This document shows positions 14,682 through 21,939 of a stretch of 64,000 nt of DNA, piece by piece. The position numbers and the translations under genes were made by a program. This stretch comes from a virus. Below the pieces are notes generated by a model, which made no database searches, had not been told where the DNA came from, and worked only from the letters and a program-made list of their open reading frames with translations. The first letter of the stretch is position 1; each line of letters begins with the position of its first letter. The stretch is taken from the IMG/VR virus record IMGVR_UViG_3300020196_000016, positions 18,595 to 82,594 of that record, one strand, 5' to 3'.

Positions 14682-14887
14682 ACAGAAATAACTTTCCACT
14701 TTCCGAACTTGATAAGTTGCTTGATTGTGGATGGATCAGCACCCCACTCTTTATGATCTCCAACATTCCAAAGCATAATATAGTGATACAGCTTATCGTC
14801 CGGGACACGAAGAACAACACCGGTACCACCAGTATCACTTTGGATCAAATCACCAACTTTGATATTGAGATTATTGTTTTCAGTCAT
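14678..14887 (-). CDS. GD-PVVK family small protein
   Basis: 69 aa from the ATG at 14887. LNIKVGDLIQSDTGGTGVVLRVPDD, YIMLWNVGD, ending GKWKVISV: WK and a shortened PV remain. More GC-rich codons than the members at 1-3 kb. Confidence 0.8.
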   Translation of the reverse strand: MTENNNLNIKVGDLIQSDTGGTGVVLRVPDDKLYHYIMLWNVGDHKEWGADPSTIKQLIKFGKWKVISV

Positions 14888-14900
14888 ATTTAACCCAATA

Positions 14901-15239
14901 TTAGAAGTCAAAATCAAGAGAGCGATTCAAACGAATATTAAACGGAGTTTCCCAAGTTCCCTTTGATGTATAATCATTATCATCTTCACCAAGAACGTGA
15001 TATGAATAATCATCTTGATTAAGATCTTCAAGTTCTTCAATAAATTCATTTACTGCCTTGACTTCCGGATAATCATCATACCACTTTACATCGTGAAACT
15101 CAACAAGTTTCCAGCCATTACATTCATGAATCTTGGAACCATCAATAAAGTTAGCAGCAACACGATCTTCCATTGTCTTGATAAGTTCAGAGAACCTTTC
15201 ATCTTTGAGAGCAAGAAGAACATCACTACGATAACCCAT
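14901..15239 (-). CDS. Phage hypothetical protein (MGYRSD type)
   Basis: 112 aa from the ATG at 15239, where CCGGAGATAAT precedes the start; the longer frame is not credible. MGYRSDVLLALKDERFSELI then WKLVEFHDVKWYDDYPEV. Proteins beginning MGYRSDV are common in phages and plasmids, function unknown (from memory). Confidence 0.7.
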   Translation of the reverse strand: MGYRSDVLLALKDERFSELIKTMEDRVAANFIDGSKIHECNGWKLVEFHDVKWYDDYPEVKAVNEFIEELEDLNQDDYSYHVLGEDDNDYTSKGTWETPFNIRLNRSLDFDF

Positions 15240-15445
15240 ATTATCTCCGGTAGTTAGTGTTAAAGAAATGGTGGATATATCTAACGCTTTCCACCGAAAC
15301 GTCTTACCAGATATGGTATAATGATATAACGCCAAAGACACTTGACGGGAGAACACAATAATGTAGCCTACTATGCTAGTTGACTCCTATTCACATAGTA
15401 AGTATCATAAACACAGTCATGTCATAATCATGCTCATGTTTATAC
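15240..15445 (-). other. Gap between the MGYRSD gene and tRNA-Leu, no gene seen
   Basis: The stretch holds a 6-bp inverted repeat (ACTATG...CATAGT) and short direct repeats around CATAATCATG. No convincing tRNA, promoter with good spacing or coding frame was found. Confidence 0.4.
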
Positions 15446-15531
15446 TGGTGCCGAGAGTGGGACTTGAACCCACAAGATATTGCTATCAGAAGTTTTTGAG
15501 ACTTCCGTGTATACCATTCCACCATCTCGGC
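15446..15531 (-). tRNA. tRNA-Leu (anticodon CAA)
   Basis: 86 nt with a long variable arm and encoded CCA. Acceptor GCCGAGA pairs with TCTCGGC, anticodon stem GAAGT/ACTTC, loop CTCAAAA giving CAA, T arm GTGGG/CCCAC. Decodes UUG. Confidence 0.92.
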
Positions 15532-15562
15532 ATAACCCTATCTGTATAAGATAGGGTATTTT

Positions 15563-15825
15563 TTAGGCAAGAGTCAATAGGCAATTCTTAAAAATCTTTA
15601 CAACACGAATATCAGTAAAATCAACTACATCTCCACCCTCAAGAGCCACAATATTATCATCGGTTGTGAAAATCCAAGCAGCACCTTCATCACAAATAAT
15701 AACATCACCTGGCTCTGGTTCAGGAACTTATTGATTTGATTAATTTTAGTAAGCAGATCGTTATCTGCAATACTAACTCGGAATTGAATTTCTTTGAATG
15801 ACTTATTTTTTTGTTTATTGATAAT
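15563..15825 (-). pseudogene. Short gene split by an apparent -1 frameshift
   Basis: An AAAGGAG ribosome-binding site precedes a frame without ATG (ATT at 15825 is the nearest candidate). It reads INKQKNKSFKEIQFRVSIAD through KINQINKF. The next frame then continues PEPEPGDVIICDEGAAWIF, TTDDNIVALEGGDVVDFTD and ends at 15563. Together they make one plausible protein of about 87 aa. The switch lies near 15722-15726 (AAG-TTC-CTG read as CCT). It may be a sequence error, a decayed gene or a real recoding event. Confidence 0.5.
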
Positions 15826-15839
15826 ATAATACTCCTTTG

Positions 15840-15989
15840 TTAATAATATACCGACGCCAATTCTGGCCTGACATTCTCAATAACAATCTCATCTTCTGGA
15901 ACACTTACACTAATAACTCGTTCATGCTGAACGGTATCAGTATCACCGTGAACAAAAGAAGCGAGAAGAATAAAAAACTTACTAAACAT
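15840..15989 (-). CDS. Small secreted or membrane-anchored peptide
   Basis: 49 aa, MFSKFFILLASFVHGDTD at the start looks like a short signal sequence; the remainder is acidic (VPEDEIVIENVRPELASVYY). A strong AAAGGAGAAAGAG precedes it. Not recognised. Confidence 0.55.
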   Translation of the reverse strand: MFSKFFILLASFVHGDTDTVQHERVISVSVPEDEIVIENVRPELASVYY

Positions 15990-16013
15990 ATCTCTTTCTC
16001 CTTTATAATACAA

Positions 16014-16089
16014 TGGTGGATCGGGTGGGGGTCGAACCCACGACCAATAGATTAAAAGTCTACTGCTCTACCAACTGAGCTACCAATCC
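16014..16089 (-). tRNA. tRNA-Lys (anticodon UUU)
   Basis: 76 nt with encoded CCA. Acceptor GGATTGG pairs with CCGATCC, anticodon loop CTTTTAA giving UUU, T arm GTGGG TTCGACC CCCAC. Confidence 0.95.
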
Positions 16090-16091
16090 AA

Positions 16092-16121
16092 AAAAGAATC
16101 CGTTTTTATCACAGAACGGAT
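16092..16121 (-). terminator. Rho-independent terminator
   Basis: ATCCGTT, 10-nt loop, AACGGAT, then TCTTTTTT on the minus strand, between the MoxR gene and tRNA-Lys. Confidence 0.75.
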
Positions 16122-16172
16122 AAACTGTTTAGTGTTTTGCGGTTCAGAGTTTACACTAACAACTCCATTATC

Positions 16173-17234
16173 TCACTTCGGCTTCTTACCAGTCAGCAGT
16201 TCCGAAAGAAACTTGGAAGGCGAAGTTCCATCAACATTGATCTGGTGAAGAGCAGTAGTATTTTCCACCATACCCTTACCAAGAACATGCCACATCTTCA
16301 TAGCAGCTTCGGAAGGCAAGCTGATGAAATACCGTGCAAGATTCTCCAACTGATCCTTGGGCATCTTCTTTGCAAGGAAACCCTTGGCCTCAATCTTATC
16401 AATAAGAGCACAATGCTCAATGATACCAAACTTCTTCACCTTATCAAACTTACCATTGACGATAACGTCTTCGGGCGTAACCTGACGATCATACTTCTCC
16501 ACGAAGTCGTGAAGGGCAATCGCAGCCTCATAACCAACAAAACCAACTGCGATATTGCGAATATCCTTCATGTTGTTTTCGCTGAACATATCAGCAGAAG
16601 TCAACACATCATTACAACGCTTCCACGAACGACGAGAAGGATACACCTTATTGGGTTCAAAGTCACCCTTATGCTCAAGGTGTTCACGATTCAGATTGAT
16701 GAAATCGTAAACAAACTGATTAGTATTGTTCTTCGCCCAAGTGAGCCAATCTTCCACAGTAGGCGCAAGATCAAAGGTAGTCCACCGATCAAGTTCGGCG
16801 GGGTCCATCTCACCAACCTGATATTGTGCTCCGCTTTCGCCACCGTTGACAGCGGCAACAATAAGCGTATCGGGATGGAGAGTATGACCGTTCAGCTTAC
16901 GAGAATCAGTAAGTTCAAAGATACCTTGACGAACTTCAATAACTGCACGATCAACTTCATCAAGGAAGAGGAGAACGGCATTATTACACGCCATCTTGAA
17001 CCAGTCCGGGGGATTCCACTTGGTAGAATCACCGGAGATCACGGGCAACCCAACAAGATCACCCTCGGTCATCTGTGATGCACGGCGTTCAACAACCGGA
17101 AGATTCCTTTCCGCTGCAATCTGATACACAACTTGCGACTTGCCAATACCGTGACGACCACGGAGAAGAAGCGGCAACTTATTATCCAGAATCGGCTTAG
17201 CGATACGGAAGAAAGTATTGAAATCGAGCTGCAT
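16173..17234 (-). CDS. MoxR-family AAA+ ATPase
   Basis: 353 aa. Walker A GRHGIGKS (26-33) and Walker B LLFLDEVD (88-95), with an EGDLVGLP segment between them and a sensor region TLIVAAVNGG, as in MoxR-type ATPases. The C-terminal part is helical. MoxR proteins use ATP to remodel partners with VWA domains; the metallopeptidase-VWA protein at 12360 is the obvious partner. It has its own promoter at 17313 and a terminator at 16092, so the two partners are separate transcription units under very similar promoters. Its codons are GC-richer than those of surrounding small genes. Confidence 0.93.
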   Translation of the reverse strand: MQLDFNTFFRIAKPILDNKLPLLLRGRHGIGKSQVVYQIAAERNLPVVERRASQMTEGDLVGLPVISGDSTKWNPPDWFKMACNNAVLLFLDEVDRAVIEVRQGIFELTDSRKLNGHTLHPDTLIVAAVNGGESGAQYQVGEMDPAELDRWTTFDLAPTVEDWLTWAKNNTNQFVYDFINLNREHLEHKGDFEPNKVYPSRRSWKRCNDVLTSADMFSENNMKDIRNIAVGFVGYEAAIALHDFVEKYDRQVTPEDVIVNGKFDKVKKFGIIEHCALIDKIEAKGFLAKKMPKDQLENLARYFISLPSEAAMKMWHVLGKGMVENTTALHQINVDGTSPSKFLSELLTGKKPK

Positions 17235-17312
17235 TGTTTTCTCTCTCTAGTTTATCGTTATCTGACTTAGATCATCGTGCGGGATTGCCCGGTGATCTTT
17301 CCGACCCGTTGC

Positions 17313-17341
17313 ATCATAGCATGGATCGCGTTCGCTGTCAA
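17313..17341 (-). promoter_or_regulatory. Sigma70-type promoter with extended -10
   Basis: TTGACA, 17 bp, TATGAT preceded by TGC, minus strand, upstream of the MoxR gene. Confidence 0.9.
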
Positions 17342-17378
17342 CACACACTAACTTGCTTACAGTATAAAATACAGTAAG

Positions 17379-17453
17379 TGGAGCCAACGACAGGATTTGA
17401 ACCTGTATCTCGCACATTACAAAAGTGGAGTTTTACCGTTAAACTACATTGGC
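17379..17453 (-). tRNA. tRNA-Thr (anticodon UGU), imperfect anticodon stem
   Basis: 75 nt with encoded CCA. Acceptor GCCAATG pairs with CGTTGGC, D arm GTTT/AAAC, T arm ACAGG/CCTGT. The loop TTTGTAA gives UGU. The anticodon stem CCACT/TGTGC has mismatches at its first and last pairs (C-C and T-T), leaving three pairs, which is unusual. Confidence 0.82.
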
Positions 17454-17498
17454 GTGATTGGTGTTTTTATTAAGTAGAACACCAAAACTACAATACCA

Positions 17499-18209
17499 TT
17501 ACTTTTTCAAATGCTCAACAGCATAGTTAATATCTAAATGATTACCATATTCCGCACAAATACGCTGAACAACTTCTTTATCTTTCACCCATGCTTCTTC
17601 ATCATCCAGATCATAGTGACCGGGAGACACAACCTTGAAACCAACGGTATTACGATACCACCGTTCGGTGGGTGCTTCTTTGCCAAGAATAAACCAATTC
17701 GGAACATGCAAATAGTTTTCTGCAAGACGCTTGCCACCATAATCATAAACATCCAAGAACTGGATTTTTACAACTTGAGAACCACTCTCTTTGTTTGGAC
17801 TTCTGACGTCTTCAAAACTAATATCAATAACAAGAGCCATCTTGTCCTTTAGATCATAATGATAAAACCCATGATTATCATAACCAGAAGTATTATCAAC
17901 ACTAACAAGAGCACCGGGAGCAATACCCTTGTCCTTCACAATATTCCTATAGAACTTACGACGATAATCTTGATTGATATCAGCAACCACAATCATATCA
18001 CTCATGATATGAGAACAGGTCTTACGATTATGACCTTCGGTGTTGCAATATGAACACTTGCGGTGTTTCCCTCTTTCCAGTCGTGCCTTTTCATTTTGAG
18101 CGGAATAACTGTTTGGATTATTCTTGATGTATTCTTTGAGTTTGGGACAACCATTACGGTTATGACCAGATGCTCCACAATAACGACAATGAATTGAACG
18201 ACGATACAT
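17499..18209 (-). CDS. Zinc-knuckle protein with SH3-like central region
   Basis: 236 aa. Two CCHC zinc knuckles near the N-terminus: CRYCGASGHNRNGC and CSYCNTEGHNRKTC (CX2CX4HX4C), which normally bind single-stranded nucleic acid. The middle (GIAPGALVSVDNTSGYD, MALVIDISFEDV, VKIQFLDVYDYG) reads like an SH3/KOW-type barrel, possibly a remote relative of the GD family. A second protein with paired knuckles is at 31011. Driven by the promoter at 18268. A role in RNA or ssDNA binding is inference. Confidence 0.82.
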   Translation of the reverse strand: MYRRSIHCRYCGASGHNRNGCPKLKEYIKNNPNSYSAQNEKARLERGKHRKCSYCNTEGHNRKTCSHIMSDMIVVADINQDYRRKFYRNIVKDKGIAPGALVSVDNTSGYDNHGFYHYDLKDKMALVIDISFEDVRSPNKESGSQVVKIQFLDVYDYGGKRLAENYLHVPNWFILGKEAPTERWYRNTVGFKVVSPGHYDLDDEEAWVKDKEVVQRICAEYGNHLDINYAVEHLKK

Positions 18210-18267
18210 ATCGTATCCACCTTTCTACTATATTGTTTCTGCTTGTGATCTTGTGTGGGTTTCCAGC

Positions 18268-18296
18268 ATTGTATCACGAACGGTGGAAAACCGCAA
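18268..18296 (-). promoter_or_regulatory. Sigma70-type promoter with extended -10
   Basis: TTGCGG, 17 bp, TACAAT preceded by TGA, minus strand, upstream of the zinc-knuckle gene. Confidence 0.83.
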
Positions 18297-18324
18297 GCAC
18301 AAAGATCGGTTATTGTATTATTAC

Positions 18325-18591
18325 TTAATAAGAAGAATACCAGCGGTATGATTCATGTTCTTCTGCGCTCAAATGAGTTCTTTCATAGATAGATTTTTGT
18401 TCCAAGGAATATACAAAATTATCAACACAAAGTTCTATTGTTATTCCTTTACCTTGGATTTTGCCAGCAGCAGAAATAGGTTTGCCTTCCACGAAACTCT
18501 TATTCTCCAATACAAATTGGCCGTTAACATAATCTAATACAACTCCATCTCCGGTTGATTTGATAAAGTCTTCAATCTTTTTATGGAACAT
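18325..18591 (-). CDS. Hypothetical protein
   Basis: 88 aa, beta-rich (GVVLDYVNGQFVLEN, GKGITIELCVDNFVYSLEQ) with a short helical end. Not recognised. Overlaps the upstream gene by 11 nt. Confidence 0.6.
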   Translation of the reverse strand: MFHKKIEDFIKSTGDGVVLDYVNGQFVLENKSFVEGKPISAAGKIQGKGITIELCVDNFVYSLEQKSIYERTHLSAEEHESYRWYSSY

Positions 18592-18841
18592 TCTTTTTTA
18601 CCCTTAACTTTTTTAGTCTATTATGTTTGATAATTGATTTGCCACTTTTTGGAACAAACCTTTGCCAATGAACATTGATAAGCCAACAACTATTACCTTT
18701 TTTTACTTCTAAAACAACACCAATATCGTCTTTTTCATATTTATAAAAACGAACAAGCTGTAATGCTTTTGCTCTCATTTGCACGAAATCACCAACTTGG
18801 AATGGTGGTATTTCTTCTGAACTTTTATTTGTCTCACTCAT
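18581..18841 (-). CDS. GD-family SH3-like small protein
   Basis: 86 aa from the ATG at 18841. PPFQVGDFVQMRAKALQL, DDIGVVLEVKKGNSCWLINVHWQRF, then a basic end. It has the GVVLxV and VHW strands and groups with the 12069 and 30404 proteins. No PVVK tail. Confidence 0.76.
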   Translation of the reverse strand: MSETNKSSEEIPPFQVGDFVQMRAKALQLVRFYKYEKDDIGVVLEVKKGNSCWLINVHWQRFVPKSGKSIIKHNRLKKLRVKKNVP

Positions 18842-19091
18842 TAATTTTATAGCCAATTTCCTCAAAACACTTTTCGTGATTTAGATCTCCACGATATGAA
18901 CCGGGAAGTTCACACCAATCAACGATATTTCCCTTTTCATCAGCAGCAAACATATAAGTTTCTGGACCCATGAATGGAACTTGACTTACTGATGTAATAA
19001 CATATTTATGACCTTCAATCCTTGGTAATACTTCCCAAAGAAACTGATGATCATTAATACACTTAATTTTATTAGCAACTTTATTCGTCAT
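18834..19091 (-). CDS. Hypothetical phage protein
   Basis: 85 aa. QFLWEVLPRIEGHKYVITSV, GPETYMFAADEKGNIVDW, ELPGSYRGDLNHEKCFEEIGY. The pattern is familiar from other large phages but I know no function. Overlaps genes at both ends. Confidence 0.65.
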   Translation of the reverse strand: MTNKVANKIKCINDHQFLWEVLPRIEGHKYVITSVSQVPFMGPETYMFAADEKGNIVDWCELPGSYRGDLNHEKCFEEIGYKINE

Positions 19092-19212
19092 TGTTTACCT
19101 TGCCCCGCTTTCTATTTTTTGACAACCACTTACGATCTTTGTGTTTTCCTGCTCCGTTTTTCTTCCAAGCATGAACAGCAAAAACATTACGAGATTTAAT
19201 TTTGTTATTCAT
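19081..19212 (-). CDS. Small basic protein
   Basis: 43 aa, MNNKIKSRNVFAVHAWKKNG then KHKDRKWLSKNRKRGKV. Strongly basic, suggesting nucleic-acid binding. Its ends overlap the neighbouring genes as elsewhere in this array. Confidence 0.58.
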   Translation of the reverse strand: MNNKIKSRNVFAVHAWKKNGAGKHKDRKWLSKNRKRGKVNNDE

Positions 19213-19442
19213 TACTTGCTCTCCACGATATTATAATTATCCAGCTTTGTCCAATTTATATCAGTTGTTTCAAAGTTATTCATATTGTGATGCATCAACT
19301 TCTTGATACAAAACTCAAGAGGAATCTCTTGTGTAACCTTTCCATTATTTGGATCAGTTGTTACAAGAGTTGCCCTTGAAATAGGAACAAGAGAACCATT
19401 ATAAAGACGAACAAAAATAATATCTGGATTATAATTCTTCAT
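19212..19442 (-). CDS. Hypothetical protein
   Basis: 76 aa. DIIFVRLYNGSLVPISRATLV then IPLEFCIKKLMHHNMNNFE. Not recognised. TAATG overlap with the small basic gene downstream. Confidence 0.6.
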   Translation of the reverse strand: MKNYNPDIIFVRLYNGSLVPISRATLVTTDPNNGKVTQEIPLEFCIKKLMHHNMNNFETTDINWTKLDNYNIVESK

Positions 19443-19444
19443 AA

Positions 19445-19951
19445 CTACTCCGCAGTTTCGGGAATACGATAAGAAACATTAATACCATCAAGCAACTTTT
19501 CACGCTTTGCCATACGGAAAAAGTTTCCCCATCCAAGACTCTGCATTACAAGCCCACCATCACTCTCCTTCATAGTATAAAGTGTCCAGTTACAAGGAAG
19601 TGACCGCATACGACCAATAACCTTCCAATGTTCCCATCGGTTCTTACTATTTGGCAGATTGTGGTGAATAAATTTGGTTACACGAGAACTCCAAGAAAGA
19701 AACTGGAAGTCAAGTTCACTTGAAACAAGAAGTGAATAGATGCCAGTCACATCACCAGCACAAATAGTGTTAGGCTGCTTCTGTTTCTGCCAACTTTCAT
19801 ATCGTTCAGTACGAACAACAGGCTTTACAAGATCCTCTTTCATCTTTAGATGAAAAAAGTTGAACAGAGACTTTTCATCATTAAAGAAAATGATCTTGTT
19901 AGAACCCCTAACATCAATACAAAGGCTAGAAGGCTTCAAAGCATACTTCAT
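19445..19951 (-). CDS. Hypothetical protein
   Basis: 168 aa. LCIDVRGSNKIIFFNDEKSL at the start, a central FLSWSSRVTKFIHHNLPNS and later NWTLYTMKESDGGLVMQSLG. No known motif. AAAGGAGATACTAT precedes the start. Confidence 0.62.
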   Translation of the reverse strand: MKYALKPSSLCIDVRGSNKIIFFNDEKSLFNFFHLKMKEDLVKPVVRTERYESWQKQKQPNTICAGDVTGIYSLLVSSELDFQFLSWSSRVTKFIHHNLPNSKNRWEHWKVIGRMRSLPCNWTLYTMKESDGGLVMQSLGWGNFFRMAKREKLLDGINVSYRIPETAE

Positions 19952-19963
19952 ATAGTATCTCCT

Positions 19964-20062
19964 TTATTTATTATCAGCAAAATAGCGATCAAAAAAGATG
20001 AAAATCAACATACAAATTGTTGGAGAATTCAACAAGCAAAGTAGAATAAGAATGTTAAACAT
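19964..20062 (-). CDS. Single-pass membrane microprotein
   Basis: 32 aa, MFNILILLCLLNSPTICM continuing LIFIFFDRYFADNK: almost wholly hydrophobic. Preceded by a strong GGAGGAAAAT. Unknown role. Confidence 0.5.
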   Translation of the reverse strand: MFNILILLCLLNSPTICMLIFIFFDRYFADNK

Positions 20063-20073
20063 ATTTTCCTCCA

Positions 20074-20760
20074 TCAACGAAGAAACTTCATATGGCGTTC
20101 TTCAACCTCAATAGGCTTCATTTTACCATAGGGAAGAATTGAATAACGCTTTCCACCAGCAGAATGAGAACGTGGAAGAATACCAGCATTATCAATAACA
20201 ATAGCCGAGGTCCAAAGTCCGATAGGAGACTTATCAAGAGAAGAAGGAGCAACAGAATCACCAATCTTGAACTTTGGTGCGACCTTTGCGTTCACAACAT
20301 AACCTTGGGCGTATTTATTATTCATAAACTTATTCCATTGTTCCTCGCTTGGAACAAACTTATCATCAGACAAAATGCTTTCAACAAGCTTTTGATGATA
20401 TGGTGAACTGGTTGCGCGATAAACACCAGCAACAATCTTCATATTGTCGCGCATTTCATCTGTGAACTTATTAGCAAATTCAGTATGCTTTGCGACAGCA
20501 GCATCACTAAACTTATCTTCAATCCTCTTGAAAGAATTATACTGTCCCGCAGTAATACGATTGCGGACAGTAGCATATTCATTAATGCTGGTGAGAAAGT
20601 TCTTTTCCCAATCATTAAGTCCCGGCTTCGTGATGAGATCACGAATACGCTGCACAATACCGGGATTCGTCAGTTCTGCTTCATTGACTTCGGGGGTGAC
20701 TTGCTCCACTTGAACGGTATAGCGCGAAGGACGAACCGGAAAACGGCGATAATAAGACAT
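20074..20760 (-). CDS. Hypothetical protein with C-terminal SH3-like domain
   Basis: 228 aa. The N-terminal 150 residues are helical. The C-terminal 65 read FKIGDSVAPSSLDKSPIGLW, SAIVIDNAG, KRYSILPYG, the GD start and strand order of the small-protein family fused to a longer chain, but the end is HMKFLR. Driven by the promoter at 20794. Function unknown. Confidence 0.7.
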   Translation of the reverse strand: MSYYRRFPVRPSRYTVQVEQVTPEVNEAELTNPGIVQRIRDLITKPGLNDWEKNFLTSINEYATVRNRITAGQYNSFKRIEDKFSDAAVAKHTEFANKFTDEMRDNMKIVAGVYRATSSPYHQKLVESILSDDKFVPSEEQWNKFMNNKYAQGYVVNAKVAPKFKIGDSVAPSSLDKSPIGLWTSAIVIDNAGILPRSHSAGGKRYSILPYGKMKPIEVEERHMKFLR

Positions 20761-20793
20761 AATGATCTCCGCTGGGCTTGTGTAGGTCTGCCG

Positions 20794-20822
20794 ATTGTAT
20801 CAGAAACCGGCGAGGGCGTCAA
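20794..20822 (-). promoter_or_regulatory. Sigma70-type promoter with extended -10
   Basis: TTGACG, 17 bp, TACAAT preceded by TGA, minus strand, upstream of the 20074 gene. Confidence 0.87.
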
Positions 20823-20904
20823 CCATCGTCGCAAAAGCGGTATATCTTATGTTTTAACTTACAGATGTCTTCTTTAAGCATTTCGATAAAGACATAAAAA
20901 CTTG

Positions 20905-20939
20905 GAGCATATATAATTAATAAAAATATATATGCTCCG
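20905..20939 (-). terminator. Rho-independent terminator
   Basis: GGAGCATATATA...TATATATGCTCC, a stem of about 12 bp, followed by AAGTTTTTATG on the minus strand, 8 nt past the end of the 20947 gene. Confidence 0.8.
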
Positions 20940-20946
20940 TAGTTTT

Positions 20947-21582
20947 TCATGGTTTTTTAGTTTCTTTAAATAAACTGCTAAATATTCCTGTTTCTGTTGA
21001 TGTTTCTGTTCCTGTTTTTGGTTTTGGTTTTATTACTGTACCGTCAGTAGCAAGTTTTCCTCCGGATATTCCAGAAACTGCTCTTGTAGGTTCATCTCCG
21101 GATATAAATCTGGTTGGTAATTCTGCTACTGGATCTCTTGGTATCTGAAGTTTTATTTTGTCTAATTCTTTTTTTATATTTGAAGTCTTTAACATTATAT
21201 CATGTAGTCTATTAAATTCTTCTGGTGATATTTTAGAAACTTCTATAGCAATATGTGAATTATTAATTATATCTACCGCAATTTGTTGTAATTGTTCTAT
21301 AGTAGATTCTTGTTCTAAATTATCTAAATAATTACGAATTTTTAATAATGAATTTTTTGTTGCTTCTGAAAAATTTTTAACATTAAAACCTTCTCTTGGT
21401 ATTAATATGCTTAATTCTCCTAATAAACGACTAAGTTCTCCAGCTATAGCTGGTTGTTTTTGTATATTAGCTGGACGGCCACCTACTGTACCGCCCCCCT
21501 TAGGTCCTTCTTTTAATAAATTTCTCTGTTTTGTTCTTTGAACTTCTTCATTAATAAGCTTCTTTAATTCGTTTAAATCCAT
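20947..21582 (-). CDS. Hypothetical virion-type protein with N-terminal leader
   Basis: 211 aa. The N-terminus MDLNELKKLINEEVQRTKQR then NLLKEGPKGG resembles the helical leaders of other proteins in this window (63567, 46881), with an LxE site in LLKE. The rest is helical with a Thr/Lys/Pro-rich end. Not recognised. The terminator at 20905 closes the operon. Confidence 0.6.
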   Translation of the reverse strand: MDLNELKKLINEEVQRTKQRNLLKEGPKGGGTVGGRPANIQKQPAIAGELSRLLGELSILIPREGFNVKNFSEATKNSLLKIRNYLDNLEQESTIEQLQQIAVDIINNSHIAIEVSKISPEEFNRLHDIMLKTSNIKKELDKIKLQIPRDPVAELPTRFISGDEPTRAVSGISGGKLATDGTVIKPKPKTGTETSTETGIFSSLFKETKKP

Positions 21583-21600
21583 TTCTATTCCTCGCTTTAT

Positions 21601-21927
21601 CTATTTAGAACCTTTTACAACCTTTTGAACTAAAATTAATTCACTCGCATACATCCAAATTGAAGCATTGTTTCCAACGATATTCTTTCCAGTCCATAAA
21701 ACTAATATTTGTGGTTTTGAAGGAAAAAAATCATCGTTTCTTGCTGGAATTAATTCTCTTAATGTTCCGATCTTTTTTCGTAAATATTCTATATCATACA
21801 CATCATCAAAGCTTATTTTAACATCCATAACTAATCCACAACCAACTTCAAAATCGTAATCTTCAACAAGACGAACAAGATCGCCTATATCAAATTCGCA
21901 CAGCTGTTTGTTGATATAGTCAACCAT
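21601..21927 (-). CDS. GD-family SH3-like protein, long version
   Basis: 108 aa. CEFDIGDLVRLVEDYDFEVGCGLVMDVKIS, then an insertion (RKKIGTLRELIPARNDDF), and PQILVLWTGKN. The C-terminus is basic, QKVVKGSK. Longer than most members because of the central insert. Confidence 0.76.
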   Translation of the reverse strand: MVDYINKQLCEFDIGDLVRLVEDYDFEVGCGLVMDVKISFDDVYDIEYLRKKIGTLRELIPARNDDFFPSKPQILVLWTGKNIVGNNASIWMYASELILVQKVVKGSK

Positions 21928-21939
21928 ATATTAAATAGG

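Noticed and set aside
15361-15445. A degenerate fifth tRNA next to tRNA-Leu
   Set aside because: No acceptor and T-arm pairing could be formed; only short inverted repeats are present.
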